Assembly: GCA_021734245.1 (NCBI GenBank)
Contig: JAIPJH010000003.1
Span: forward strand, 1-64,000
Source: Candidatus Cloacimonadota bacterium
GTDB lineage: Bacteria > Cloacimonadota > Cloacimonadia > Cloacimonadales > TCS61
Length of the DNA: 64,000 nucleotides
Reading direction: 5' to 3'
Below, piece by piece: positions 1-10,912 of this stretch. The translations under genes were made by a program, and so were the position numbers. The notes under the pieces are model-generated. The model searched no databases. It was not told the DNA's origin and worked only from the letters and a program-made list of their open reading frames with translations. Within the stretch, counting starts at the first letter, position 1. Each line of letters begins with the position of its first letter.

Positions 1-2498
1 GGAAAGCCCAGCAGCACAAAAGTTCCGATCGGCTCATTTTTGATAGCACATGCTTCTCCGATATATTGGCTGCCGCCGCTGGCTTCAAAATTATAAATTC
101 CATTTGCCGCATCTGGGAAAATAGCTACATAAGGAAGTGTTCCGCTGAAGGCAGGATTCAATTTATCAGAATCGATCAGAAGTTCAGGATAATCGTCGGA
201 ACTGGCACTTGTAAATTCCCACAATGAAACTAAATAGGTATCATCGATATTCAAGAAATCGGTTTTAAAGAAATCAGGAATTTCATCTGCAGTTTTCCAG
301 CCGGAAATTATAAGGTTTCCACCAGCTGCCAGATAGCAGCCCAGTTTATTGATGTTATTCTCAATGAAATGCTGTGCCAGATCGTCATCGTGCCAGATGA
401 TGGTTGAGTAATCTGCCAGAGTTTCCAGATCTGGAGAGCCGTCATCTTCATAATCCCAACTGGTGTATGAAGAAGGCATTACAGCTTCATAGAAATCATC
501 AACTTCAGCGTCATCAGGATTTCCCACTGTACCGTTTCCGTCTTTTGTTTCATCGATAACCAGAACTCCCTGATTCATTGGAAAATTGATAGGAGTTGCT
601 TCATAAACCTGGGAAAATGGAGTTTCAAAACCATTGTCCTTTGTTGCCTTGAGCTTGTAATAATATGTTGTTCCATTTACCACATCATCATCCACGTAAC
701 TGGTTTCTGTTATCAAATCCTGATTGATCTGGATGAACGGATCATCTGGGTTTTCTGCACGATAAAGATTGTAGCCGTCTATTCCAACTTCCGGCCAGAA
801 TTCTTCCCAGAAAACAATAACTTCTCCATCTGCCGAATAGGCATTGTTAATACTTACTCCACGCAAAGTGCTGGAAGTGGAAAGCACCCAGTTATTGGGA
901 TCAAATTCCACATTATCATAAACCGGAACATTCGTAATGGCGATCGTTTCCAGAGGTACATCTGGAGCAGCCTGAACCAGAACAGAATCCTGTCCTGCAG
1001 CACCGTAAATGTGAACTGGAATATCGATGTAAAAATCGGTATCGCTGTTGGAATAAGTCTGCACATAAGTCATTATTCTGGGAACTGCCAGATAAGGATT
1101 GAAAAAATAAGTATATTCACAGGAAGGCATTCCGCTGCCGTAGATCCACTGATCGAAAAATTGGTCAAAATCTTCGCCTGTAACGTTTTCACAAACTTGC
1201 TGGAAATCTTCTGTTATCACATTGGAATGCATAAAATCATTGAAAAAAGTCTGCATGATCTGCCAGAAAAGATCATCTCCCACTTTCAAGCGGAGCATGT
1301 GCAGTACCGAAGCTGCTTTTTCATAAGTAACCGGCGTGAAATACTGATTGGGAGTTGCCGGATCGTAAATCGTGTAGGGGGTAGTGCCCGCCCAGTTTTT
1401 ATAATAATTCTGAATACTGATCTCAATGTAGTTCACCATTTCATCAAATCCCTGCCATTGTTCCATGTAAACCGCTTCCGAATAAGTTGCGAAACCTTCG
1501 GAAAGCCACACGTCTTTCCAGGTAAGATGGGTAAGACAATCTCCATACCACTGATGTGCCAATTCGTGACAAATCGTCATTTCATGTCCGTGATTTCCTG
1601 TGATATTTGTGCTGCCCAGAGTTGTCATTGTTTGATGCTCCATAGCGCTGTAGGTGGCAAAATTGGTAACCGCATTTCCATATTTTTCAAAAGGATAAGG
1701 ACCGTATTTATCGCTGTAAACCTGCATCATAAACGGCAGGTTGGAAAAATCTTCCGTAGCACTTCCTATCAGGTTGGAAGGCACAAAATTCTGGATCGGA
1801 ATTGTTCCAAAAGTATCAAGCAATTCCAGATAAGACTGGCAAACCAGTGAAACCAGATAAGTTGCCATCGGATAATCGCAATCCCAGTGATGAGTTTTAG
1901 TTCCGTTGCCGTTATCCACGATCGAGGTGCGAATTCCGTTGCTGGCCACCAGCCAGTCGTCGCGGCAGGTAATGTGCAGATCGGTGACAGCTTTATCCCA
2001 GGGATGATCGTAGCAGGGCCACCAGAAACGCGAGGCATTTGGATCGGAAATCGTGAAAATATTGGAATTTCCAAAATACATTCCCAAACCATTCCAGGTG
2101 GGATAACCTTCATAATCTACCTGCGTGGTAAATGTATCTCCGGCATTCATCGTTCCCAGTTGAATTGTTATCAGATCGTTGCTGTAATCATAACTTGCTG
2201 CATTCCCATCCAATAGAACCGCATTTACAGTCATATCCGTCAGCTCATAAGAAATTTCTGTGATCGTTTCTTCTGCGGTTACAGTTGCTATTACACTGCC
2301 CCAGATATAATCATTCGCATCATCGATCTCTATCGTGATATCATAATTGGTGATATCAAAACCATGTGCCGAATCTGCTCGCGTCGTTTCTGTGTAAATT
2401 GTCATGTTCTGATGTCGGTGATTTGGCACATAAGTGGGAGTTGAAAACAATATCGTCGATACAAAAATTAATACAAAACAAAAAACTATTTTTTTCAT
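1..2498 (-). CDS. Secreted M1-family metallo-aminopeptidase with Fn3-like domain (C-terminus cut by window edge)
   Basis: The frame starts at the ATG at 2498 behind a strong TAGGAGGAAT ribosome site and stays open to base 1, so the 3' end is missing. The N-terminus is a signal peptide (MKKIVFCFVLIFVSTILFS). The gluzincin motif HELAHQWYG lies at residues 311-319, followed by the third zinc ligand in WLSEGFATY, the usual HEXXH-x18-E spacing; a SAMEHQT motif about 25 residues earlier matches the M1 exopeptidase GAMEN region. After the peptidase part there is a fibronectin III-like segment (YNLYRAENPDD) and a domain containing GVLVIDETKDG that I do not recognise. The family removes N-terminal residues from peptides; here it is presumably exported to periplasm or surface. 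A C-terminal sorting domain is expected but lies outside the window. Confidence 0.93.
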   Translation of the reverse strand, partial: MKKIVFCFVLIFVSTILFSTPTYVPNHRHQNMTIYTETTRADSAHGFDITNYDITIEIDDANDYIWGSVIATVTAEETITEISYELTDMTVNAVLLDGNAASYDYSNDLITIQLGTMNAGDTFTTQVDYEGYPTWNGLGMYFGNSNIFTISDPNASRFWWPCYDHPWDKAVTDLHITCRDDWLVASNGIRTSIVDNGNGTKTHHWDCDYPMATYLVSLVCQSYLELLDTFGTIPIQNFVPSNLIGSATEDFSNLPFMMQVYSDKYGPYPFEKYGNAVTNFATYSAMEHQTMTTLGSTNITGNHGHEMTICHELAHQWYGDCLTHLTWKDVWLSEGFATYSEAVYMEQWQGFDEMVNYIEISIQNYYKNWAGTTPYTIYDPATPNQYFTPVTYEKAASVLHMLRLKVGDDLFWQIMQTFFNDFMHSNVITEDFQQVCENVTGEDFDQFFDQWIYGSGMPSCEYTYFFNPYLAVPRIMTYVQTYSNSDTDFYIDIPVHIYGAAGQDSVLVQAAPDVPLETIAITNVPVYDNVEFDPNNWVLSTSSTLRGVSINNAYSADGEVIVFWEEFWPEVGIDGYNLYRAENPDDPFIQINQDLITETSYVDDDVVNGTTYYYKLKATKDNGFETPFSQVYEATPINFPMNQGVLVIDETKDGNGTVGNPDDAEVDDFYEAVMPSSYTSWDYEDDGSPDLETLADYSTIIWHDDDLAQHFIENNINKLGCYLAAGGNLIISGWKTADEIPDFFKTDFLNIDDTYLVSLWEFTSASSDDYPELLIDSDKLNPAFSGTLPYVAIFPDAANGIYNFEASGGSQYIGEACAIKNEPIGTFVLLGF

Positions 2499-2540
2499 CA
2501 ATTCCTCCTAGAATACTCTTTTGGGAAATTTAAAAATATG

Positions 2541-2569
2541 ATTAAAAAACGGCAATGAATTTATTTCAA
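2541..2569 (-). promoter_or_regulatory. Putative promoter of the M1 peptidase gene
   Basis: On the minus strand TTGAAA (2569-2564) and TTTAAT (2546-2541) are separated by 17 bp, each one base off the sigma-70 consensus. This predicts a leader of roughly 35 nt ahead of the ATG at 2498. Pattern match only. Confidence 0.45.
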
Positions 2570-2656
2570 AAATTTTATTGAACTTCTCTGGAAGTATATA
2601 TTTTGTGGTATTCAAATTAATGAGATCAAAATAAATAATAGTGGGATGTTGTATAT

Positions 2657-3061
2657 CTAACTATAAACCTTATCCAGAAATTCGATTGCCCTTTGTTTGA
2701 GCCAGTTATGTTCGAATTCATACCAATTTTTCTCTTCCTCAGGATATCGATACAGCACATCTTTGAATCTTCTGAATGTACCTTTTCCATTTAGTGCGAC
2801 ATCCAGAATTTCTCGCAATCTATCATTTTGCCTTGCAGTAAAATCTTGCATAAGATTATATTTTTCATAAGATTTAATGCCTTCGATCTCTATCCAATCA
2901 CTAAAATCAATTCGCCCTTCTTCGTTATCCTGCTCTTCAATAATGTATTCCACAGAATAATCAACTTCTCGGGTTTCTTTGTTAAAATAATATCTTACTT
3001 CATAATTAGCATTATTCAGTGCTACTATTATTTCTTCGATCAAACTATCAGAATATTTCAT
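2657..3061 (-). CDS. UPF0158 family protein
   Basis: A 134-residue cytoplasmic protein without signal peptide or membrane segment. The arrangement of a central YEKYNLMQDF motif, then the GKGTFRRFKDVLYRYP stretch and the WYEFEHNWLKQRAIEFL C-terminus, is the signature of UPF0158, a family of unknown function found as small acidic proteins in many bacteria. Length is close to the family norm. Its ATG overlaps the stop of an upstream ORF remnant (ATGA arrangement), suggesting that it was once, or still is, translationally coupled to it. No function is proposed. Confidence 0.75.
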   Translation of the reverse strand: MKYSDSLIEEIIVALNNANYEVRYYFNKETREVDYSVEYIIEEQDNEEGRIDFSDWIEIEGIKSYEKYNLMQDFTARQNDRLREILDVALNGKGTFRRFKDVLYRYPEEEKNWYEFEHNWLKQRAIEFLDKVYS

Positions 3062-3282
3062 TTTATTCCCACCTTTTGTAATTCATCTTTCAGAACCCGA
3101 TGCATCTTATATTTCTGCAACAGTTCCTGAAAATATTTTTTCATTTCTTGTCTTATTTCATTAGTAATTTCAACTATCTATCTACTTTTGAATAATATTT
3201 TCTTCTCAAAAAACTGTTTGGAGTTGAAATCTCTTTTAACAAATTTGAAGATATTTTTGGTAAATTCTTGTTTTTCACACAT
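3058..3282 (-). pseudogene. Small ORF interrupted by an in-frame TAG, upstream of the UPF0158 gene
   Basis: On the minus strand an ATG at 3282, with GGAGG directly abutting it, opens a frame that reads MCEKQEFTKNIFKFVKR... for 34 codons, stops at TAG (3180-3178), then continues in the same frame as IVEITNEIRQEMKKYFQE... to a TGA (3060-3058) that overlaps the start of the UPF0158 gene. The two halves together would make a charged protein of about 73 residues. The TAG sits in a short AGATAGATAG tandem repeat. Either this is a decayed gene, or the second half is a separate 28-residue ORF from the ATG at 3144. I do not recognise the protein. Confidence 0.4.
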
Positions 3283-3381
3283 CCTCCAATTTCTAAAAAT
3301 TCAATAATGATTATCAAATCTCATACAATTTTGAGTTAATAGCTTAGAAAGCAAACAAAATTTCTAAAAAAATATTTTTAT

Positions 3382-3410
3382 TTGACAAAAAAATGATTAA
3401 ACTTTCTTTA
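3382..3410 (+). promoter_or_regulatory. Putative groEL promoter
   Basis: A perfect TTGACA (3382-3387) lies just upstream of the CIRCE element. The hexamer 17 bp downstream (TCTTTA, 3405-3410) is a poor -10 match, so the exact promoter boundary is uncertain; the -10 would overlap the operator, as expected for HrcA repression. Confidence 0.45.
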
Positions 3411-3434
3411 GCACTCGTGATGAGTGATTGCTAA
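3408..3434 (+). promoter_or_regulatory. CIRCE operator (HrcA-binding inverted repeat)
   Basis: TTAGCACTC, a 9-nt spacer and GATTGCTAA match the CIRCE consensus TTAGCACTC-N9-GAGTGCTAA with a single mismatch in the right arm. It lies 72 nt upstream of groEL. In many bacteria the HrcA repressor binds this element and releases it under heat stress; hrcA itself is not in the window. Confidence 0.88.
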
Positions 3435-3476
3435 AAACTAAAAAGTCAATCACTCAAGTGCTTAAAAAATAGATAA

Positions 3477-5144
<1,668 letters not shown>

Positions 5145-5164
5145 TAAAAGAACTAAAAAAATAA

Positions 5165-5197
5165 AAAAGAGCAGGCTGATGTCTGCTCTTTTTTTTA
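5165..5197 (+). terminator. Rho-independent terminator after groEL
   Basis: The arms AAAAGAGCAG and CTGCTCTTTT flank an 8-nt loop and run into an uninterrupted T tract, about 20 nt after the groEL stop. A classic intrinsic terminator. Confidence 0.9.
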
Positions 5198-5371
5198 CTC
5201 TATAGTTATGAATGTACGCTCTCTTTTTTGTTCTATAAAGTAGAAGCAATTCATTCTAATTTAGATTTCGAAATGCATATTTCAATCATTTTTTGATTTA
5301 ATGGTACAAATGTTGCAATAACATGATTTTGATAGGTGTGAATGGTGCTGTGAAAATGTGTGTAAAAATTC

Positions 5372-5400
5372 TTGACACCAGATACTACCATTTTTTTGAT
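5372..5400 (+). promoter_or_regulatory. Promoter of tRNA-Leu
   Basis: TTGACA (5372-5377), a 17-bp spacer and TTTGAT (5395-5400, four of six consensus positions) place the transcription start within a few bases of the tRNA 5' end at 5412. Confidence 0.6.
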
Positions 5401-5411
5401 ACGTGCCGAGT

Positions 5412-5498
5412 GCCGAAGTGGTGAAATTGGTAGACGCAGTGGACTCAAAATCCTCCGAGCATTTGCTCGTGCCGGTTCGAGTCCGGCCTTCGGCACCA
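5412..5498 (+). tRNA. tRNA-Leu (anticodon CAA)
   Basis: An 87-nt class II tRNA including an encoded CCA. The acceptor arms GCCGAAG and CTTCGGC pair perfectly, the D-loop has GGTAGACGCAG, the anticodon loop is CTCAAAA (CAA, reads UUG), a long variable arm (CCGAGCATTTGCTCG) marks it as leucine type, and the T arm is GCCGG-TTCGAGT-CCGGC. One U-U opposition is predicted in the anticodon stem. It closely resembles bacterial tRNA-Leu(CAA) genes. Confidence 0.97.
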
Positions 5499-5599
5499 TT
5501 TATGAAGAAATATTTGGAGGGTCTTATAAATCTTTGCTAGGGCAACATTCTGATTGCAAAATTTCTGTAAGTATTAAATTGTATTTCTGGAGGATTTAA

Positions 5600-6814
5600 A
5601 TGAAAACTAAAATAATTTTATTCGCCCTTGTCTCACTGATTCTGATACCGGTAACGGTAGGTGCGATTTCTGAAGCTGCGGTTATATATTTATTGATCGA
5701 ACCGGGCTCAAGATCGGCTGGAATGGGACAGGCTTATGTTGCACAAGCAGACGATGGTTTTGCCGGATATTGGAATCCTGGTGCAATGGCCTTTAATAGA
5801 AAAAATCAATTCGCTTCCATGTACTCCAACTGGCTGGGAGAAGTTTTCCCGGATATTTACTATTTCCATGCAGCCTGGAACAACTACTATGAAGATATTG
5901 GAAATCTTGGAGTAAATGCGACTTATATGTCATACGGTGAACAGGAAAGAACCGATTTGAATGGTAACTCTGACGGTACATTTAGAAGTTATGATATCAG
6001 CGGTGCGATATCTTATGGATATCAAACCAGTCCTAAAACAGGAATCGGGATCACATTCAAATTCATCTTCAGTGATCTGGCTCCCAAAGGAACAGGTTCT
6101 ACCGAGCAGGATGAAAACGGACAGGGAATTTCTTATGCCTTTGATTTTGGAGTAAAGCATATCGGTGTCGATTTTGGCCAGGTCCTCGTTTCTCCTTATA
6201 ATGGTGCGATTGCTGCCTACAATGGAATTGGATCTCTGGTTGGTTTTAAACCTGCAAGTTACAGCGATTACAGCATTCCTGTAGATAAACTGGATTTTGG
6301 TTTGAACCTGCAGAATGTAGGACCGAACATTACTTATATCAATGAATCTCAGGCAGATCCGCTGCCAATGAACTGGCGCATGGGTTTTTCTTATAGAGTA
6401 ATCGAAAGCAAATATAATAAACTTCGAATTAATGCTGATATGAACAAAATGCTGGCAAATGATGATCCGGTATACCAGAGACTTTTCACAGCCTGGACTG
6501 ATGACTTTAACAACCGAACCAACGACAGTGGAGAAACGATCGATGATTTTGCTTCATTGAATAATTTCGTTAATTCGATCGAGATGAAAGAGATAATCTG
6601 GTGTTTTGGTGCAGAATATGAATATCTCGATCTGCTTTCTCTACGTGGCGGATATTACCTGGACCGTGCCGGATCGGTTGAAGGTTTAGCGTTTGGATTT
6701 GGAGTTCATTATCTACTGAATAAATCTTATCTTATCGGCATCGATTACGCTTTCCAACCTGGTGGTGAACTACAGGATTATAACCAGACTCTTTCCGTTA
6801 AAGTAGAATTCTAA
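5600..6814 (+). CDS. PorV/PorQ-family outer-membrane barrel protein
   Basis: A 404-residue protein with a signal peptide (about residues 1-22) and the family hallmark SRSAGMGQAYVAQADDG...YWNPGAMAF just after it. Alternating beta-strand patterns and a C-terminal aromatic-rich strand ending SVKVEF fit an outer-membrane beta-barrel of the FadL-like PorV/PorQ group. In Bacteroidota PorV works in the type IX system, where it shuttles cargo to the attachment complex; family membership is what I see, the exact role is inferred. The start follows TGGAGGA at 5588-5594. It lies 13 nt upstream of an M6 peptidase carrying a C-terminal sorting-type domain, which supports an export link. Two other family members occur at 21663-22688 and 37595-38569. 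Confidence 0.8.
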   Translation: MKTKIILFALVSLILIPVTVGAISEAAVIYLLIEPGSRSAGMGQAYVAQADDGFAGYWNPGAMAFNRKNQFASMYSNWLGEVFPDIYYFHAAWNNYYEDIGNLGVNATYMSYGEQERTDLNGNSDGTFRSYDISGAISYGYQTSPKTGIGITFKFIFSDLAPKGTGSTEQDENGQGISYAFDFGVKHIGVDFGQVLVSPYNGAIAAYNGIGSLVGFKPASYSDYSIPVDKLDFGLNLQNVGPNITYINESQADPLPMNWRMGFSYRVIESKYNKLRINADMNKMLANDDPVYQRLFTAWTDDFNNRTNDSGETIDDFASLNNFVNSIEMKEIIWCFGAEYEYLDLLSLRGGYYLDRAGSVEGLAFGFGVHYLLNKSYLIGIDYAFQPGGELQDYNQTLSVKVEF

Positions 6815-6827
6815 ACATAGATCTCAT

Positions 6828-9800
6828 ATGAAAAAGCTACTACTATCAATTTTGATAGTATTTGGGATTTTATTTCCAAATCTATCTTTTGCCAGAAAAA
6901 CGTTTCTGCCGAAAACTAAGCTGAATAAAAAGGTAGAACTGCGTTCACATCCTGTAGAAAAATATTTCAATAAACCTCGAAAGATTGAAAGGAATTCCAG
7001 AAACTTCAATAAACTTCTGGTTCTGCTTATCGATTTTCAGGAAGATACAGACACGCAATCTACCGGAAATGGAAAGTTCGTTCAAGATCCTGCTGATTAT
7101 CCAATAGACATCGGAAGTCCACCCCACGATCATGAATATTTTAGCCAGATGATGGAAGCTTTGCGTTACTATTATCTGGCGGTTAGCTATGGTTCTTTCG
7201 ATGTGGATTATGATGTTTATCCACAATCCGATCCGGGAAATTTCAGTGCATACACACTGCCAAACGAAATGCGTTATTACAATCCTCCAGGCGCAGATTT
7301 CGATTTGATGATTTCCAGGTTCGAAGAATACTTTACAGATATTTTTGCAGAAGCAGATCAGGACGAAGATATCGATTTCAGCCAATACGAGCACTTTTTA
7401 GTAATTCATGCCGGCTCCGACTATCAACATGATATAAATGGAGATACTCCAGCGGATATTCCCTCCTTCTTTATCCAAATAGGAACAGGAAAAGAATACA
7501 CGACCAGTGATGGCACAGTTATCGACCACGCTTGTAATGTTCCCGAAACAATCATTCAGGATGTGGAAGAACAGACCGAGGGTAATGATCATTACTTTTT
7601 CAATTACGGAGTTATCAATTCTGTCCTGGTCCACGAATTTGGTCATTCAATCGGATTTGTCGATCTTTATAATACCATGAACAACACTCCTCAAGTCGGT
7701 TATTATGGAATTATGGATAGCGGCGGCGCAGCATCGATTGGTTATCCCTGGGCAGCAGACAGTACTTTCTTTTTAGAAGGTGTTTTTCCTGCACTTCCCA
7801 GTCCCTGGTCTCGTTTGCAGGCTTTTGAAGATGATTTCAGAGCACGCGGAATTCTGAAGGATATTTCCGATTTTGATCTTGCCAAATCAATCAATGTTTT
7901 ACCTTCCAGCCTTATTTTCGATCCTTCAGCAATTACAGATTCAACAGCATATTTTGTAAAAGTACCACTCAACGATGATGAATATCTCATTATCGAAAAT
8001 AGACAGCTCGATCCTGATGGCGACGGTGGAGCGACTATCATTACGACCGATGACAACAGAATTGTGCTTTGTCCCAGCTTTCGCAACAGCAATACCGGAC
8101 CAAATTATGAATACGATTATCTGCTGCCGGGATTTATCGATGAAGATTATCTTTCTTACGGTGGAGGTCTTCTGGTTTGGCATATCGATAATTCGATATT
8201 GCAGGAAAATGATAATTATGAAAACAATACTGTGAACGTTCTGCATGAACGCAGAGCAGTAAAAATAGTAGAAGCTGATAATATTGATGATATTGGAAAT
8301 CCCTTTTCCATGTATTGGCAGGGAACAGAATACGAACCTTTTTACAAATACATGCCGATCCTCGATTCGGATGGCTGGTTCCTTGGTTGGGACAATGAAA
8401 CAATAGTTAACAACAATGGTCAGTTGGAATTCATTGGAACGATCTTCAGTAACGAATTATCATCAACTTCTGAACCTGCACTTATCACAAACACCGGTGA
8501 TCCATCAATTTTTTCGATCACAGATATCAGCAGTTATTCGCTGGAACTTGATGTTACCAGATTGATGAGTTTCAAGTTTGGAATTAAATCTTTTGATGTA
8601 ACAGAAAAAATAGCTGAATTCGATTCTATCCAGGTCATTGGAAAAGCAGGAAATTCCATGGGATTTCCCACCTTTCCTATTTTAGCGGATCAGGAGATTT
8701 CATTTTACTCTTTGATGCAGCAGAACTGGGCAGATAATTACGGGATTTCTCTGCCTTTTACAGGAACTTCTGATTTTGATGTTTTACCGATCGATACTGA
8801 TGAAAATGGTGATGATGAATTCATCTTTGTAGAGAATAATGTAATAAATTCTGTAACTTCTGATGGAATTGAAGAAACTACTTTTTCGGATCAATTGAGT
8901 GATGCTCCGCTACTGATTAACGCTTGGTATTATGAGACGCTTGTAATTCCTGCCGCTGATGGAATTCACCTGTATTATGATGATGATCAGGAATCGACTT
9001 ATGATACTCCAAATGCTAAAATTGCTTTCAACGGGACTCATTTGATAGCAGCTTATGATGGAATGATCAGTTTTTTGCCGGATATTTCTACGAGCGGTGT
9101 TCCGCGTTATAATGTTTCAATTCCAGATTATGACCCAGTTTACACTCCTGTTAGTTTAGCGGATGATAACATTCCAGAAAATAATGCTACCTTTGTTCAA
9201 ACAGAAAACGGTAATATTTATAAAATAAAAAATGGCGAGAAGGAACTGATCTTCCGACTTTCTGCCTACACGAATAAAAAACCTTCTCAATTGGCTTTGG
9301 GTCATATTGGATTTGAAGGCAATATTTGTCTTACTTTTGGAGCAGGAAACAGAGTTTTTGCCATCATGCCGGACGGAACCTTGTTAGAAGGTTTTCCCGC
9401 TTATTTGGAAAATAGAACAATAACTCCTTATAGTTATCCACGTATGATCGATTTTCCAGAAGATACGATGATAATCCTGGAAGAAGATGCAGGTGGCTTT
9501 GTAGCTGTGAATTCTGAGGCAAAGATGGAACTTAAATATTCATTTTTCTGGAGCAAAAACGATGTTCAGGATCAATTCTATTGGGATAGTGTGGATGAAA
9601 AACTCTTCTATATCTATGCAAATAAAGATCACGAACTTTATTCCAGTTATCTACAAAACATAGATAACAATCCAATTATCTGGAATGGTTTCAGAAATAA
9701 TGGTTATTCCATTTTTAATGGAAATTGGGAAGCACCAATTCCTCCAATGGAACTGAAATTCAGTGCTTATGCCTTTCCAAATCCAGCCAAAAAAGGCGAG

Positions 9801-10013
9801 ATCAGATTTCATGTAATGGATGCCGACAGCAAAATCAAAATTAAAATATTTGATGCAGCCGGAAACAAAATACGACAAAAAGAAACAGAAGCTAATGTTA
9901 CTCAAAATACAGACATCCGCATCAAAACCAGCAATCTCGCTTCCGGTGTTTATTTTGCTATAATTCAAGTTGATGGTCAAATTAAAAAAATACCATTTGC
10001 AGTAGAAAATTAG
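6828..10013 (+). CDS. Secreted M6-family metallopeptidase with C-terminal sorting-type domain
   Basis: A 1061-residue exported protein. A signal peptide is followed by a propeptide-like basic region, then the M6 (immune inhibitor A-like) catalytic domain: LLVLLIDFQED near residue 65, YYYLAVSYGSFDVDYDVYP, and the metzincin-type zinc motif HEFGHSIGFVDLYN with the first His at residue 269. Downstream are segments resembling a beta-propeller (repeated gDxDENGDDE-type phrases near residue 660) and a C-terminal beta-sandwich with AYAFPNPAKKGEIRFHV and a final ...GVYFAIIQVDGQIKK, the layout of T9SS sorting domains although the last residues (AVEN) are atypical. The ribosome site is weak. It would act outside the cell on proteins. 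The neighbouring PorV-like gene and the same orientation suggest co-transcription. Confidence 0.9.
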   Translation: MKKLLLSILIVFGILFPNLSFARKTFLPKTKLNKKVELRSHPVEKYFNKPRKIERNSRNFNKLLVLLIDFQEDTDTQSTGNGKFVQDPADYPIDIGSPPHDHEYFSQMMEALRYYYLAVSYGSFDVDYDVYPQSDPGNFSAYTLPNEMRYYNPPGADFDLMISRFEEYFTDIFAEADQDEDIDFSQYEHFLVIHAGSDYQHDINGDTPADIPSFFIQIGTGKEYTTSDGTVIDHACNVPETIIQDVEEQTEGNDHYFFNYGVINSVLVHEFGHSIGFVDLYNTMNNTPQVGYYGIMDSGGAASIGYPWAADSTFFLEGVFPALPSPWSRLQAFEDDFRARGILKDISDFDLAKSINVLPSSLIFDPSAITDSTAYFVKVPLNDDEYLIIENRQLDPDGDGGATIITTDDNRIVLCPSFRNSNTGPNYEYDYLLPGFIDEDYLSYGGGLLVWHIDNSILQENDNYENNTVNVLHERRAVKIVEADNIDDIGNPFSMYWQGTEYEPFYKYMPILDSDGWFLGWDNETIVNNNGQLEFIGTIFSNELSSTSEPALITNTGDPSIFSITDISSYSLELDVTRLMSFKFGIKSFDVTEKIAEFDSIQVIGKAGNSMGFPTFPILADQEISFYSLMQQNWADNYGISLPFTGTSDFDVLPIDTDENGDDEFIFVENNVINSVTSDGIEETTFSDQLSDAPLLINAWYYETLVIPAADGIHLYYDDDQESTYDTPNAKIAFNGTHLIAAYDGMISFLPDISTSGVPRYNVSIPDYDPVYTPVSLADDNIPENNATFVQTENGNIYKIKNGEKELIFRLSAYTNKKPSQLALGHIGFEGNICLTFGAGNRVFAIMPDGTLLEGFPAYLENRTITPYSYPRMIDFPEDTMIILEEDAGGFVAVNSEAKMELKYSFFWSKNDVQDQFYWDSVDEKLFYIYANKDHELYSSYLQNIDNNPIIWNGFRNNGYSIFNGNWEAPIPPMELKFSAYAFPNPAKKGEIRFHVMDADSKIKIKIFDAAGNKIRQKETEANVTQNTDIRIKTSNLASGVYFAIIQVDGQIKKIPFAVEN

Positions 10014-10023
10014 GGAGATGAAA

Positions 10024-10902
10024 ATGAAAACAAGAATCATTTTGATCATGTTGATATTCAGTTTTACTGCCGTAATATTTGCCGATGGAAACCCGGAACT
10101 GAAAACCAGACAGGTTTCTGCCAAAAAAGCAATGCTGCTCTCATCACTTTTCCCCGGAGCAGGACAGTATTATGCCGATAAATCCAGCTTCACGACTTAC
10201 CTTTTTCCGATTTTGGAAATAGGACTTTGGACTGGATACCTGGTTTATTATAATAAAGGACTCGATAAAGAAGAAGAATATGAAGATTATGCAGATGAAC
10301 ATTATAACAGGCAATATCAATACAACGTACAATATGCACTGCAAAATAATCCTGAGGCAAATCCGATAACCTATGCCAATCATTTCCGTTTAGATGGAAT
10401 CGAAGTGGATGAAGACGGAAATCTTATCGACATAACAAATGATAACACGCAACATTTTTATGAAGATATCGGAAAATACAGCAAATATTTCTTCGGCTGG
10501 ATAGATTGGTATGAAGTTTATGCAACTACTGATGGCATCAATTTTGCTGAACCACTCTGGATCTGGGATGAAAACGATATTGCTATCGGAGTGAGCGAAC
10601 CCAACTACCCTGATTCTGATTTTTATGTAGGAGATGAAGCTGTTTTTCATATAGATAACGGGCTCTACAGCAGATTTATTAATGACTATATCGAAATGAG
10701 AAATGAAGCTGAAGATTTTTACGACATGGGCAGATATTTTAGTTATGGAATCCTGGCAAATCATATTGCCAGCGCTTTAGATGCCAATCGGCTGGCAAGA
10801 AAGAAAAATGCTGCACTTGCTAAAAATTGGAATATCAAAGTTTCACCGGTTTTAGTGAACAACCAGGTATCTCCGGCAATTTTTATTTCAGCAAAATTTT
10901 AA
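10024..10902 (+). CDS. DUF5683-like envelope protein, first of three tandem paralogues
   Basis: About 292 residues from the ATG at 10024, chosen because GGGAG at 10013-10017 is too close to the alternative ATG at 10018. A signal peptide is followed by KKAMLLSSLFPGAGQYYADKS, the small-residue/Pro-Gly motif of DUF5683-type proteins, and a hydrophobic segment (LFPILEIGLWTGYLVYYN). The middle is acidic and tyrosine-rich; the C-terminus has KVSPVLVNNQVSPAIFISAKF, beta-strand-like. The family has no firm function. The two following genes share the same plan, so this is a local gene family placed between an M6 peptidase and two ammonia-lyase genes. Confidence 0.65.
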   Translation: MKTRIILIMLIFSFTAVIFADGNPELKTRQVSAKKAMLLSSLFPGAGQYYADKSSFTTYLFPILEIGLWTGYLVYYNKGLDKEEEYEDYADEHYNRQYQYNVQYALQNNPEANPITYANHFRLDGIEVDEDGNLIDITNDNTQHFYEDIGKYSKYFFGWIDWYEVYATTDGINFAEPLWIWDENDIAIGVSEPNYPDSDFYVGDEAVFHIDNGLYSRFINDYIEMRNEAEDFYDMGRYFSYGILANHIASALDANRLARKKNAALAKNWNIKVSPVLVNNQVSPAIFISAKF

Positions 10903-10912
10903 GGTTTTGAAG

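Noticed and set aside
1011-1850. Long plus-strand frame of 279 codons inside the M1 peptidase
   Set aside because: It is antisense to a gene with intact zinc motifs and signal peptide; no ribosome site and no recognisable protein.
5251-5499. Minus-strand frame over the tRNA-Leu gene
   Set aside because: It is the reverse complement of the tRNA (peptide with GLEPARANARRIL), a well-known artefact of tRNA-Leu genes.
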